Source of the DNA: Diphasiastrum complanatum
Taxonomy: Eukaryota; Streptophyta; Lycopodiopsida; Lycopodiales; Lycopodiaceae
Length of the DNA stretch: 64,000 nt
Direction: 5' to 3'
Assembly (NCBI GenBank): GCA_029204225.1
Contig: CM055102.1
Location: 10,305,456-10,369,455 of the forward strand
The translations under genes were made by a program, and so were the position numbers. The notes below the pieces were generated by a model. It had not been told where the DNA came from. It saw only the letters and a list, made by a program, of their open reading frames with translations, and did no database searches. Positions 1 through 12,034 of this stretch are shown one piece after another (within the stretch, counting starts at the first letter, position 1; the number at the start of each line of letters is the position of its first letter).

Positions 1-606
1 AGGGAGTCCTCAATGACAATGGCCAAGTCATCGAACTGCATGCAAATTTTCCATTCAAGTGTGCATCTGGCAAGGATGGTGAGCATTGGAGAGTCTACTA
101 TCTTTGAGTACTTGTTGGATAGTATTAGTAGACATGGAGTGACTTGTTGCTTATCTTTAAGATCTATGGTGTTTAGTACTCTTTATGACAAGACAATGAA
201 ATTAGATGCTACATTTGTTGTTGATAAAGCAATTTCATTGGATAACTATTTTTGTAATAGTTTGAATAGAATCATAGAAGATGAAACATCATTTGTATTG
301 GAAATCTTTGGATCTACATTATGCACTTAATATTTAATTGATGTATCTTCAAGTGCACAAAATGCGTTGGATTCCATGGCTTGGCATGATGTTTAGTTTT
401 GAAGTGTGCTACATGTATATAGACACATTTATGGAACATCTTGTAAGGGATCCTCTAAGAGGTGGTGAAAGATCCTTCATGGACATCATTCTCTATTGGA
501 GTCTCAAAAGTTCCTTGTTTGTAGCTGGATTTTTTAGACACTTCTAAAAGCTTTCATTCATCCATCAAGAGAGTTGTAAATAGATCAAGCTAAATTTGAG
601 GAGGAG
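1..606. other. No gene recognised (left edge)
   Basis: A short open stretch (13-330, plus strand) exists, but its translation resembles no family I know and shows no domain, signal peptide or zinc-binding motif. Base composition is ordinary AT-rich plant DNA. It ends at a purine-rich segment (about 588-606) that may be the polypurine tract of an LTR element. Confidence 0.4.
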
Positions 607-1036
607 TGTGAAGAATTGCCAAAAATTGGCAAATCTAGCCTGATAAAAAACCATGTAGAATAGTGTAAATTGTGTACACAAGTGGGTCCCACACATGTGA
701 GGCCATGATGCCACATGGGAAACCCATCCTTATGTAGGTTAGGTCAAGTCAAGAGAGTTGGTCATATCTATTTGGTGGTCATCCCTACTTTATAGGACCT
801 ACACCTAAGTTTAAGGTGAATAGCTACCTACCAAGCATAACTCTAAGAAATAGACTAGGGTTTCATTTTAGGGCAAAAAGGCTGAGTTAACTTCCTTATT
901 ACATGATGGAAATCCACCTAACTTCAAGAAGGAAGTCGGATTTGCTATGTATTCCAAGCTCCCATAGTGAGAAGATAGAAAATTTTTGGAGCTCATTGGC
1001 AATCTCAAGCTAGTTCACTATGTACATTGAGTTTTT
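588..1036 (+). mobile_element. Possible copia-type polypurine tract and LTR start
   Basis: The segment AAATTTGAGGAGGAG followed at about 604 by TGTGAAGAATTGCC has the layout of a plant Ty1/copia polypurine tract joined to the TG start of a 3' LTR. An early inverted pair (TTGCCAAAAATTGGCAA) follows. I see no matching second LTR, no primer site and no recognisable copia protein upstream, so the right boundary is arbitrary. This is inference from the junction pattern only. Confidence 0.25.
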
Positions 1037-1229
1037 GTGATCCAAATGAAACCAAATCAATTTCTACTTGTTTCTCAGGTTGAAGGCCGTACTACAGCCT
1101 GTATTACACACGTGTGGGCTTGGATTTCAATGTTGATCAAGTCTTTTGATTGTTCTTGTGGATCTTTTGTAGATCCATTTATGGTCCTAAAGTACAGTAC
1201 TTTCACACTAATCAAGATCAGTCCTCCAG

Positions 1230-1619
1230 CAGCTCTGCGAATTCTATCTCAGAGATTTTGCCTATTTTTTAGTCAAAAAGTCATATTTTTTTTCATATTC
1301 CCTATCTGTCAGTAAAACCTCTGTATTAGAAATCGTCATTCAGCCTACGAAATCGTCCTCAGTGAGCACGAATTCTCTGTCTCACCCGCGAATTCTAACA
1401 GTACAATTTTTTTTCAAAAAATATATAAAAATCAATATTCTGACAGACAACACTCCCTGTCGTAATTCGCGAGCCCCACAGTTCGATTTATCTACCTCTC
1501 CACGATTTCTCAACCTGTTTGCGAATTTTATTGTAGCCAAAAAGACCAGTTTTTTGTCCTACACTCTCCATTCTACAAGCAAACTATTTTTTTTTGCCAA
1601 GTACAGTACTGACCTGATC
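1230..1619 (+). repeat. Leader of element A with repeated GCGAATT words
   Basis: Upstream of the gag start the short word GCGAATT(C) recurs at about 1237, 1388 and 1519, in near form (ACGAATTC) at about 1367, and on the other strand as AATTCGCG at about 1463, with a related CGAAATCG near 1350. Element C has the same arrangement in its leader with a different word, GCGAAGGTT. Long T and A runs are also present. Confidence 0.5.
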
Positions 1620-2432
1620 ATGTCTCATGATTGTGCTGAATCTTCTAATCCGGCTGCTCCACGACTAGAACGCAGAATTTCGCGTATCGATGCACCAAAG
1701 TACGATGGAGAATCTGACCCAGTCCAATTTCTCCAAGACTTTGATAATGCATGCCATTTTTATGGAGATACCTCCGAAACTAAAAAGATTCGCCTATTTT
1801 CCATGGTACTCTATGGAACAACCAAGGAGTGGTATCTTAATCTTGAAGCTCCTGACCTTGCTTCTTGGACCACCCTCAAGGATGCTTTCATCAAGCGTTT
1901 CAAACCATCCAAACTGACTCAGAGCCCATTCATCCAAACTACCCATATCAAGATGCGTCGCGAAGAGTCTGTTCACAACTACATTGAGCATTTTAAACGT
2001 CTCAAAGTAGAATGTGTTGATGAGAATATCATCGAACGTATGGCCATAAAACTATTCTTGGTTGGACTACCTAAAAACATCCGTCGTGAACTCAAACCAG
2101 TTGACCTTTATGATCAACTTAAAGATGTGATGACTGATGCAATTCGTGAGGAAAACGAAGGTTCGGACGATGACTTTGACCATCGTCAAAAGAAATCTAA
2201 GAATCCAGACCGTCCTAATCACTTGAAGTCTGACAATGTTGCCCAATCTTCTGAAGTTCTACATCAAATGAAAACCTGGCAAAAAGCTCAACAATCTGAT
2301 ATGGATAAGCTCACTGCCAATTTCCAAACTGCCATGAAACAAATTTCTGAGAAATCCTTTCCAGCAAGAGAAAATTTCTGGTGTCCAATCTGCTCACAGC
2401 ATCATACTACTAATGAATGTCCTCAACTGTGA
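1620..2432 (+). CDS. Element A gag (capsid and first zinc knuckle)
   Basis: An open frame runs upstream to 1362, but the ATG at 1620 is the better start because everything before it is non-conserved, lysine- and phenylalanine-rich translation. From 1620 the product is about 270 residues. It has a retrotransposon gag capsid segment (APKYDGESDP, then FLQDFDNACHFYG) and conserved wording around NYIEHFKRLK and RNIRREL-like repeats. It ends with a zinc knuckle of unusual spacing, C-x2-C-x3-H-x4-C (CPICSQHHTTNEC). Gag would package element RNA in cytoplasmic particles. The frame itself is intact, but downstream pol is broken. Confidence 0.8.
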   Translation: MSHDCAESSNPAAPRLERRISRIDAPKYDGESDPVQFLQDFDNACHFYGDTSETKKIRLFSMVLYGTTKEWYLNLEAPDLASWTTLKDAFIKRFKPSKLTQSPFIQTTHIKMRREESVHNYIEHFKRLKVECVDENIIERMAIKLFLVGLPKNIRRELKPVDLYDQLKDVMTDAIREENEGSDDDFDHRQKKSKNPDRPNHLKSDNVAQSSEVLHQMKTWQKAQQSDMDKLTANFQTAMKQISEKSFPARENFWCPICSQHHTTNECPQL

Positions 2433-3420
2433 AACCATTTTCCAGCAGCAACCAGACCCACCATCTATCGAGCATACCGCCCCTACCCTCCACAACAGCC
2501 TGTGCCACGACTATGTGTCTACCAACCATGACCAACTGTACCAAAGCAGTACCAACCACCACGTCAATAGTTTGTCATTAATCAACCTGCCCCACAACAA
2601 GCTGTCCATTATCTTGATCTGAATCTCATCGATCCAGCAATCTACTATGTGGAAGACAATACTCAACCGCAATACTCTACTGAAATAGTTGTTTATTATA
2701 CATATGATTCTAATGCTCAAGCAGCAGTGGATCCCAATGCCCAAGCTTACAATCCAAACCAAGTTGTCTTTTTCGCGCATCAACTCCCCACAATATGAGG
2801 ATGTTTTATCTGTGCAGGTAAGCATCCTAGTATTTGCTGCCCAGATAAACTTCGTTTTTCTCCCACTTCTGAAAACTGTGGTATTGAACATCACATGAAG
2901 GATTTCCCATCCTGATCCAAACCTGCTGCTCCTATCTATTCAGTACAAGTAGAAATTTTACCAGTTGAAACTCATCCTGCTTGGGTCTTGACTCAGGCAC
3001 AAACCCCAACGCCACACCCCTACACTTGCACCCAGCAAAACTCAGTAGCAGACTGTCCCTCCAAGTGAAGATTCAACCCCCATAGTTTATCATCACCCAT
3101 TTGAAGAAATTCGGCTGCATCATTAGTATCGTCAACAAATCCGTAATGCCAACCGACAATCTTCCACCTCCCATAAAGTACCTCACAAGCCTTTTGAAAG
3201 CAAAACCCTTGAAGGTACCGAAGTCTGGGGAGATTTACTGCAAGCCAATGTCACTTTTCCTTTCCATGTTCTCTGGAAGCATGCTGGCAAATGGAAACAC
3301 CAAATTCAATCCAATGACACCACCAGCCCTGATGAGTTGTCTGAAATGCCCTTACACCTAACCAATCCACTCAACAAATGAGGCAACATCAAAATCCCAA
3401 CTATCTATCACCAATCATGT
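2433..3420 (+). pseudogene. Element A gag-pol linker, degenerate
   Basis: Proline-, glutamine- and tyrosine-rich translation continues past the gag stop in several frames, with the composition of the linker between nucleocapsid and protease in element C. No single frame survives. It joins gag to the protease at about 3421. Confidence 0.5.
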
Positions 3421-3864
3421 GAAGTTTTAGCGGTTCTTTATGGTGGCTCCGGTGTCAATATCATTTCCACATCCCTCATGCTAGAATGGAATCTGAGAGA
3501 CAAGCTTGCCAAACCCATTTGTCAGCTTAGGATGGCTGATCAAAGTGTGGTCCGACCTACCGGTTTCCTTCCACAAGTGCTGAGCAAACTAGGAGGTCTC
3601 AAATTTTCTATAGATCTAGTAGTACTTGATATTCCCAATAATGCTTATTCATATGAATTACTACTTGGTCGTCCGTGGCTCACCAATGCAAGAGTCATTC
3701 ATGACCGGATCAAAGGCCGACTCACTTTTGAAAATCGTAACAGTTTTGTCACCATTTCAACGGGCAAACTCAAACCTGCACGCATCCATGACGAAGGGTC
3801 CTCGATCACCAACTCAGTGTTTGAACCATACCAGTCTAGCCACGAAAAAAGGTCATTATGTTAA
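3421..3864 (+). pseudogene. Element A aspartic protease with altered active site
   Basis: The region encodes a retropepsin-like fold: a GGSGVNI loop, then a hydrophobic strand (IDLVVLDIP), then the ELLLGRPWL segment typical of gypsy protease C-termini. In element C the same loop reads VDAGSGVN with its catalytic aspartate; here the equivalent position reads LYGGSGVN, so the aspartate codon is tyrosine (TAT, about 3438-3440). Retropepsins need this aspartate in each subunit, so the enzyme should be inactive even where the frame is open. Confidence 0.75.
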
Positions 3865-4854
3865 ATCTACTGATATTATAAACTGGAGTCACAGTTTAGC
3901 TACCATTGATTGTGTGAATGCCGATTATTGTGCTCAGCATTAGGATGATTGTACCTCTCCACTTCTGATCGACCACGACCAATTACCTGATCTTGATACA
4001 CCTATCATCAATATCAATTTTATTGATATCCTTCTACACAATGATGAGCTACTAAATGTTGCATGGCTACCTACTAATGAATTAGAAGATTTATTCGTCG
4101 ATGATGAGAATGTCTTACGAATTCAGAATTGCCCAGAAGATTTGGACATTTCTGATATTCAGATCCTCAATTATATGGAGGCACTTCAACTTAGGGCCTA
4201 TCCGCAACATGCTTCCAAGGTGGAACCGGTTGCCAAGGTTACAGTTGAAAAGCCTGGTACAAAATTCTACCGTGCCAAATGCCCAAACTATCCATGGGAT
4301 CTCTGTGAGGAGGAGACCATCTTTCAAATTGATGACAAGATCCTCCATGATGTACCACCCGTTCCTCATCCACACACCTCCCCACAGCCAAAGCCTCAAC
4401 CACATGGCTATGCTATGAAAGAAAAGATGAAAAAACCGCTTCAAATTCAACCGCTTGGCGACCTCACAACTGTTAGGGAAGTTCTTGAGATTGTCTCTGT
4501 TCCTACACCAACCCCCGAACGTCCCCAATCACCATTCCGACAGTTGAAAGGCAAGGCCCCCCTCGAATCTCCAGCCCATGATGTCCCTGCATATTTTAAG
4601 GACTATATGATCGAGGATGTCACAATCCAATTACCCCAAGCTCAACATGATCCAAATGGTAATTCGTCCTATGAAGGCCCTGCGCGAACCATCACCCTTT
4701 CTCTGAGTGAGCCGAATGAAACCAACGAATATATTGTCCACGTCGGAGCTCATCTCAATCGCGAACAACGCAGATGACTTGAAAAGCTCCTGCTAAAATA
4801 TAGACATGTCTTTGCATGGACCTATAACGACATGAAAGGCGTCTCACCCAGGTA
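3865..4854 (+). pseudogene. Element A protease-RT linker
   Basis: An open segment at 4142-4777 encodes a hydrophilic, proline-rich linker that ends in wording shared with element C (PAYFKDYMIEDVTIQLPQAQ, then HVGAHLNREQR). A stop at about 4775 and others upstream interrupt it. The region corresponds in position and wording to 48656-49255 of element C. Confidence 0.6.
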
Positions 4855-5640
4855 GCTGTGCATCGTATCCCGCTTAAACCGAGGGCGAGGCCAAGTGCTA
4901 ATCGTCCATACAAATGCAATCTAATCTATAAGGCCAAGATCAAAGAAGAATTACAACGCCTCTTAGATGCGGGATTTATCTATGAAATCGAGCATACTGA
5001 GTGGGTCTCCCCAATTGTCATTGTTCCCAAGAAAAATGGAAAACTCTGAATCCGTGTCGACTTTAAGAAACTTAACGTTGTCACTGAACGTGATCATTTT
5101 CCAATACCTTTCGAAGAATCCATCTGAGAAAATCTAGCAGGAGATGAGGCTTACTCCTTCTTAGATGGCTTCAGGATACAATATGATCTAAATTGCTGAA
5201 GAAGATCAACATAAGACCGCTTTTGCCACAGAATGTGAAATCTTCTGCTGGAAAGTAATGCCTTTTGGTCTCTGCAATGCCCCTAGCACCTTCCAACGTG
5301 TTATGCAAGCTGCCTTTTCTCAGTAGATGGGTGATAACCTAGAGGTTTACTTGGACGATTTAGGTGCACATTCAGAAGAAACACGCCATCTTTCTATGCT
5401 CGAAATTTTTTTTATCCAATGTCAACGCTTCGACATCTCCCTTAATATATAAAAAATGCCAGATCTGGGTAACACATGGTATTGTGTTAGGATAGATTAT
5501 TTTCCGAAATGGCATTGTCACTGACCCTGAAAAGATCCTTATCATTCAAAATCTACCGGAACCGTGTACGATACGTGAAGTTTATTCTTTCCTTGGCCAC
5601 ACCAACTACTATCGATGTTTTATTTTCAATTTTGCTAAGA
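4855..5640 (+). pseudogene. Element A reverse transcriptase, broken
   Basis: It starts with the RT entry motif (HRIPLKPRARP) and continues through WVSPIVIVPKKNGKL. It then meets in-frame stops near 5047 and 5128 and a frameshift near 5180. The region PFGLCNAPSTFQRVMQ and the catalytic box EVYLDDL (about 5341-5362) are readable, so the metal-binding aspartate pair is still encoded. Further stops follow. RT would copy element RNA to cDNA in the particle; this copy cannot make the full enzyme. Confidence 0.85.
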
Positions 5641-5681
5641 AAGCACGCTTAATCTACAAAGTAGTTGTAGTTCCCAAATGG

Positions 5682-6240
5682 ATGGATGAACAACACATCG
5701 TATTTAATCAACTCAAAGAAGCCCTTACCAATGCATCTATCCTCCGATCTCCTGATTATTCTAAAGAATTCCATGTGCATACCGATGCATCCAAGTATGC
5801 CATTGGAGCAGTGCTCACCCAACCGGTAGAATTCAAAAAAGATTACCCAATCCGTTTTCTCAGTAGACAATTGATACCTGCTAAAGTCAATTATACCACT
5901 ACCGAACGTGAAGCCTTGGCAATGGTATATGCGGTTCAGAAGTTTCACCATTATCTTTTGGGAAAAGTTTTTGCATTCTTCACTAATCATCAAGCACTGT
6001 TGTATCTCATCAACAAGACTTGCACCACAAGCCGTATTACTAGATGGATCCTATTACTGCGAGAATTTGAGTTTAGCATCGTGGTTCATAAGGGAGCTCA
6101 ACATTTTCTTAGCAAATCACTTGTCCCGAATTCCTGACCTTCCCACCCCTGATCAAGGTGTCAACGATGATTTACCAGATGCCATCCTATTCCAAGTTGA
6201 CTCTACACTCGTATGGGCTAAGGAATCACAAAGTATTTAA
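5682..6240 (+). pseudogene. Element A RNase H domain
   Basis: The frame from 5682 has the gypsy RNase H core: HVHTDASKYAIGAVLTQ (first catalytic aspartate), then NYTTTEREALAMVYAVQKF (catalytic glutamate) and FTNHQALLYL, where the usual D of T-D-H is N. A +1 shift near 6100 moves the continuation (NHLSRIPDLP) into another frame, which ends at 6240. Confidence 0.8.
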
Positions 6241-6251
6241 CTTCAGGGCAG

Positions 6252-6482
6252 ATGGATCCTTCCTTATCTAAACCTGAACAACGTTCGTTGGTCCTCAAAA
6301 CCAAACCTTATACGTTAATTGCCGGCCAACTATATAAACAAGGGTCAAATGGAATCATCCGACAATGTCTTACCGAAGGTGAAATACCCTCTGTAATTTC
6401 CCTCACTCATGAAGGTATTGGTGCATGTCATTTCTCTTCTGAAATGACTACTGAGAAAATCCTCTTGGCCGATTCAAAATAA
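6252..6482 (+). pseudogene. Element A integrase N-terminus, truncated
   Basis: The translation runs through LYKQGSNGIIRQCL and a histidine pair (THEGIGACHFSSEMT) that fits the start of the integrase HHCC zinc domain. The cysteine pair and catalytic core are missing because element sequence ends here. What follows (6483 on) has no similarity to integrase in any frame. Confidence 0.65.
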
Positions 6483-7874
6483 TCTAGTCCCAGTTAGCGC
6501 TAACTAAATCCGTTAACTAAGTTGTGTGAGTTAAGTGTAAGTGGGGTAGCACACTTCTCATTTAGCTTCTAGCTAAAAAGTGCTAACTTGTAAGTGGAAG
6601 AGTCCCTTAGATTATTGAAGAGTACTACTAAAACTTCAAAGAGGCAATTAAAAGCTGGTTATTCAAAGTCCCTCTCTTTCTCAAATACCAATTAATCTGC
6701 TGATTTTTCTCTCTCTTCAATTGCTACTGTCGTGCTCCTACTTTGAATCTCTCTCTCCTGCTATCACCCCTTTGCACCTATTCGAATTTCTGTGAAACGA
6801 ATGCAACAACTATCCATGTGGTAGCATTATCTACTGGTGCTCAACAACCAGGATTTCTATGTGGCATCTCCATAGCGGCTTGTTGGCACAAACCAGATGG
6901 CAGCGCATTCCAATTAGCAATTGCAGGGCCTGTGTTGTAGAAAACTATTGGCTAATGCCTGTGTGACGGCACTCCATATCAGCAAGCATTTCCAAATGGC
7001 AGATTGTCATTAGTCTTCCAGCAAAAACGTCATATATCCCTCAACAACTGTCTATATAGATAGCAGAGTGCCGCCATACGTGTTAATATTTCCATTTAAT
7101 ACTTCAACATACACCCCGGTTGAAGCCTCAAAGATAAAACGCTTCCTCACAGAGCATATACCATCAGCAGTCTTCTTTTGCTACTTGCTCATTTCTCAGA
7201 GCTTGTTCCAAATTTCATTTTGGAAGGTCATTTGTTTTGCAATTTTTTTTCAGTCTTTTCAATTTGAAGCTTTGTTCATTTTCACCCTTACAAAAAAAAT
7301 CAGCCCTAACCCTACTTTCGACTTTAGAACCCTAACTAACCAATTAGGTTTAGGAAAAAAAATGTGAAAAAACCAAAGAGAACCCTTGCCAAAAATTAAG
7401 AAAAACAACCTAACCCAAACCTAAACTCCCTCATCGTACCCCTTGCACACCCTCTTCTCCCTCTCTTGCGTTCCCTAGACGCGCTCTCATCCTTCGCCGC
7501 CCTGATCTCTCGCCCTCCCTCTCCTCATCCCTCGCATGTGTGAAGGACAATGTACTATTGCTTTCGTATGGACAGGGACAATACTATATTGATTCATATT
7601 GATTTTAATGAGTTTTGTATGCATTTCCATGTTCTAGCATGTTAGATGCATGATTTTCTAAATTGTTGATGAACTATATATGCAACCAAATTTATGTCTA
7701 GATCATATTGATCCATTAAGCATGTTTTGGATCTGATTTTTTCACATAAATCACAAAATGAATTGCATAATATTTTGAATTCCATGAAATGTTTGAGTGC
7801 CCATAAATTTTTTTGAAAAATCATAAAATAAATGTTAAAATTTTGCAACAAACCTTTAATAAGTGCTCGTAAAT
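6483..7874. other. No gene recognised
   Basis: The stretch 6483-6800 (inverted GTTAGCGCTAAC, then CT-rich sequence) could be a transposon or LTR end, but I find no second copy. Short open frames at 6743-6940 and 7068-7367 show no family resemblance. A C-rich segment at about 7430-7540 looks like an untranslated leader, but no exon follows that I can support. Confidence 0.4.
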
Positions 7875-7965
7875 ATGTGTGTGTGTGTGTGTGTGTGTGA
7901 TTGTGTGGGGGCAGAAAGGACGCAGCCACTTGGAGGAGAGAGAGAGAGAGGTCCCCGGGGGGAGG

Positions 7966-8031
<66 letters not shown>
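7875..8031. repeat. (GT)n then long (GA)n microsatellite
   Basis: A GT tract of about 12 units is followed by a GC-rich spacer and about 30 GA units. It is the first of more than ten long GA/CT tracts in the window. Confidence 0.95.
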
Positions 8032-8033
<2 letters not shown>

Positions 8034-10185
8034 GTGACTAGTTCCTAGGACCACTATGAATCTATAGGACTAGTCACTATGTTGTTTAGCTCAGCATACT
8101 TAGAATTGCCATATATAGCCGACAACTCACTATTAGGGTTTGTCTATCGACTAGTTTGTGACTAGAGATGAGTAGAGTGATTTTGACTAAAAGACCTCTG
8201 ATTTGTGAGTTGTCTATTTCGGCTAGTAGACAAAACAAAACTACTCCTGTATGTAAATATCTAGGTCAGAATGAATGAGTTTATGTCAAGATACATGTTA
8301 TTAAAGTTGGACCAAAATAATGTTTTAGAAAATGCATCAATTGGGGTTCTCAACATTTACATTATGTTCAAAATAGCACATACTCAAAACTACCACCTAC
8401 TTTGGCTTCATAGGTCCATCAAGGACTAGCAAGTTCAATCTCAATAAAAATTGACATGCCATGTGTTTATACAACCTTTTCAACCAAAAAAATACTAGTC
8501 GAATTGGACAATTTTTTGGGCATGAATTTAGTGTGCTCTATATCAACCTCCAAGAGTTTCTTTGAGTTGTTTGTCTTATCAAAATTCTCTAGATAATTAA
8601 AATTAACTAAGTCTTCTGGGCCCAAATGGTGGCATTATGGTCAGTATGTTACTAACGAAAGTTGTCTCAACACGCTAGTTTTGCAATAGAACTAGATCAA
8701 GGAAGCTCATCCTAAAATTCAATTTAGGATGGGCAATGGGCCAAACCCTTACCTGACATTGACTTGTATACTCATTATAAATGTGTAGGATCAATCATAT
8801 GCAACTCTTTTTTGAACTCTTTTGGCTCATATATGCATTGCAAACTACAAGGAGCTCATCTGGTATATAGTAGTTTTTCATAGCTCACTTTGATTCATTC
8901 TTCTGATTATTAGCATAGTTTACATTTTCAAGGTCTTTCTATTTGTTGCTTCTAAATTCGGCCTAACACATTTTATTTGTGAATTCTCAAGCACAAATGC
9001 AATGTTAACAACTATGTTTTTTGGTATTATCAATCCATGGATCACAACAAATCAAACCCTAGGCGGGCAAGCCAATGATTAATACCTATGCATTTTGGTT
9101 TCCAAGGGGGACTTGACCTTAAAGACCAAAAAACCTTTGGATGCCAAGCTAATGCATGGGACCAACCCCATTGGATGTTTGATGTTAATAACTATGGAGC
9201 CTCAAGTATACAATGCTTTTCATATTATCAACTTGTGGAATCTCAAATAATCAAACTTGGATGAGCGAGCCAAATTCTAGCACAATACACCAACTCACCA
9301 CATGCAGAAAGAATTTAAAAATATACAATTAAACAAAGTTTGTAACAATTGAATATCACTAATATGATATAATTTTTTTTTTAAAACCCAAGAAGTGAGA
9401 GTCTCTTTGTACCAAGAGTTGCACAACTCATTAAAATGTCAATTATATGTTTTCACATAAGGCGGATTCGATGCTAGATTTTGTTCGCAACAATACCACA
9501 ACCGTGCATTGTGAAAAGGCATGCAAATTTTGAGTTACATAATTCTTCATTTGTGTCATTGCGTCACAATGAAGTTGGAAAAACCTTCTTTGAATTTTTA
9601 TAAAGGAACAAATAAGAAACATTATAATATATATGTTGAAAAATCCATGGCTGCAAGGTCCACATTAAAGTCATGTTTGACCCCACTGTGGGCATGTATA
9701 TTATTACATTGGGAATATTTTGTAAGAGAAATGTGACTTTCAAATTTTCTTGAAGGAATCTATATTGAAAAAAATAGTAGATTGAAATAATTTCTTGATG
9801 GAATGCAATGTTAATAAAAAAAATTTATGATTGCTATTCATATTACATTCTACTACTAAATTTTCTCGAAATAACAATATAATGTAATTTTGGCACAAAT
9901 TGCCCATGCATACAAACATGAGTGGCAAAGAGGCATACAAAGAGACACTCATCATTGTTTGTCTCAACCATGGAACGATACATATATTGCATGGGAAAGA
10001 CTTCTTGAAAGAGAGATGGCTCGAAAAATGAATATGGCATAGAAAATTCCTTGAGGAAAGATACTTTGAATGACATACGGTGATTAGGAATATTGGGTGG
10101 ATGGAATAATTTGTGTTAAATTTCAATGATTGTGTTGTCATCACACTTTATCAGAGTATATTCTCAATTTCTCACAAATAGCATA

Positions 10186-10188
<3 letters not shown>
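8032..10188. other. No gene recognised
   Basis: AT-rich sequence on both strands with no open frame longer than about 130 codons that has recognisable wording, no LTR pair and no RNA gene that I can see. It is presumably sequence between element A and the 3' end of the OEP16 gene. Confidence 0.4.

Positions 10189-10249
<61 letters not shown>
10189..10249. repeat. (CT)n microsatellite
   Basis: About 30 CT units that end directly at the left edge of a 5'-truncated LINE fragment. Confidence 0.95.
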
Positions 10250-10253
<4 letters not shown>

Positions 10254-11070
10254 GTTTTACCTCGCTATTTGTCTTTTGGACTATCACACGTTCTCCGTTT
10301 CACTTGGGACAGTTCAGAGTCTCCTCACATCAATTGGCTATTGAGACAGGCAGATTCCAGGGTACACCACGAGAGGAGAGACTATGCCTGCTGTATCCCC
10401 TACATGAGATAGAGTCCGAGGAGCATTTCATCTTCAAATGCCCCATATATTTATGAGACTAGAGGGAGATATCATTGTTTATTCCATGACATGCCTACTA
10501 CACTCGGAGCGCTGATGGGATATGAGAACTCTCGCTGTGTCGCACTTATGCTACGAGAGATGGTCTTGCTGCGCCAGGATATGTACCAGTCAGCTCACCA
10601 GCCACATCCTAGCTCTCAGGCTCAATTACGTCTTTCTTCACAAGGAGACGGACACGGCCCAACGACGATGACGATGACGACGACATACCACCTCACCTAT
10701 GTTAGAGATAGTGTATTACTCATAGTCATGCAGCAGTTCACACTTCTCGCCTTGTTACAAGAGCACAGTTTTCACCCTCCTAGACGACGTCAGCGACGGT
10801 CCATACCTCCTGATACAACTCGTATTACGTCTTTTTTCAGCAGCAACACTATCTGACACTATCTGATACTACTCTACTCCTAGTAGCTATTCTTGCTCCC
10901 ACTTATGGACAATTGGCAGCTTGTAGTTTACAGTTATATTACTCATTTCTCTTTTATGCATAGTTTTTCTTGAAGATGTTTATATATGCTCCCATGGTTT
11001 TCACAAACTTGACATGTACTCCTTTTGGTCTTATATGCCTTTTGGCATGGAAAAGACAATAATAAAGCTT
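10250..11070 (+). mobile_element. 5'-truncated LINE, ORF2 C-terminus and 3' tail
   Basis: The translation matches the end of the larger LINE at 21-27 kb: [18 protein letters not shown], a degraded cysteine-histidine motif (SEEHFIFKCP), then RCVALMLREMVLLRQDM and an arginine-rich C-terminus ending ITSFFSSN. Several frames are needed, so it is dead. The 3' untranslated end has the hairpin ATGCC-TTTT-GGCAT (11035-11048) followed by AATAAAGCTTTC. Only the last part of ORF2 is present, typical of incomplete reverse transcription at the target. Confidence 0.8.
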
Positions 11071-11090
11071 TCTTTCTTTCTTTCTTTCTT

Positions 11091-11170
<80 letters not shown>
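11070..11170. repeat. (CTTT)n-(CT)n-(CA)n compound microsatellite at LINE 3' end
   Basis: It begins in the last bases of the LINE tail and passes without a break from TTTC units to CT units to CA units. It may be an expanded LINE tail. Confidence 0.9.
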
Positions 11171-11172
<2 letters not shown>

Positions 11173-11890
11173 GAGATTTATCTCACAAGTTTGCATCATT
11201 TGAAATTGAATACTATGATTTGGTTTCTTCTGTTGCCTTTGGCGGCATTCAAGCTTAAACCTAAACTGACTGATGTTTGAATTGGCATTCAATCGATGGT
11301 TGCCAGCTAGAACTAAGTAAAACCACTGTTTGGACTTAGCATACTATAAAAAATCTTTTCTCAACACCAGATTTCTATCATCAGGTTCAAGCAATACCTC
11401 GAAAAATTTTAGTACAAGCATAGTACAACATCAATATATTAGAAAAACCCGAGGAACATAAGATGGGTACTACAAGACATATAACTTCCATGGTTAAAAG
11501 ATTCAATAGCTGAAATTTCTTAGTTGCTTGCATGCAAAGAGGAAAATTCTTAATATCAGCAGTAAGTGCATCATCTATATATCTGAGAAAGATAACAATC
11601 TCAAATTTATAAATGAGAATGCGTATTAATAAAGATAAGTTCAACAAGGTAGAAACGATCTACCGGTTCTTGTCAACTAGCTCTGGGCATACAAATCCTT
11701 TGATAATGACCTTCAGAGCTAGTTTCTGGAAAAAAGCAAAAATATTCAACTATGCCACAAACAAAAAAGATTGCAACATAGCTCTAACTAAAGAGTGTGG
11801 AAACTCTATATAATGAGGACAGTTTCGAAGGTGAGCTTGCTCATTCAGTTTCAAACAAGTACTGTTTTGTTGTATGACGATCTGCCAAAG
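11171..11890. other. OEP16 3' flank, no other gene seen
   Basis: This AT-rich stretch lies downstream of the OEP16 stop codon on the minus strand and must include the 3' untranslated region. I cannot place the polyadenylation site with confidence. Confidence 0.4.
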
Positions 11891-12034
11891 TTATGTCAGA
11901 TAGCGTAGAAACTCAGAGGCGGTAGCGATTGCACCTCCAGTGATAGCATTACGGACCATTTTGTCTCTGCTGTAGTGACTATCACCTAATGCAAGTAATG
12001 CACCTGTCAGTGCACCTCCAAGCAGTGCATTCTT
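11891..12034 (-). CDS. OEP16: OEP16 exon 6 (C-terminal helices and stop)
   Basis: It has 47 codons plus TAA, opens in phase 0 after acceptor TGACAG, and encodes [16 protein letters not shown] through [15 protein letters not shown]. The two glycine/alanine-rich helices are the last two membrane segments of the family. Confidence 0.93.
   Translation of the reverse strand, partial: KNALLGGALTGALLALGDSHYSRDKMVRNAITGGAIATASEFLRYLT

Larger units (their letters stand above)
1230..6482 (+). mobile_element. Element A: truncated, decayed Ty3/gypsy retrotransposon
   Basis: The order leader, gag, protease, linker, reverse transcriptase, RNase H, integrase N-terminus is visible on the plus strand. Gag, the variant zinc knuckle and RT wording match element C, so A and C belong to one lineage; no chromodomain is seen. 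The copy stops inside the integrase zinc domain at about 6482, where unrelated sequence begins. No LTR is identifiable. Stops and frameshifts in RT and RNase H and a changed protease active site show that it is dead. Confidence 0.85.
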
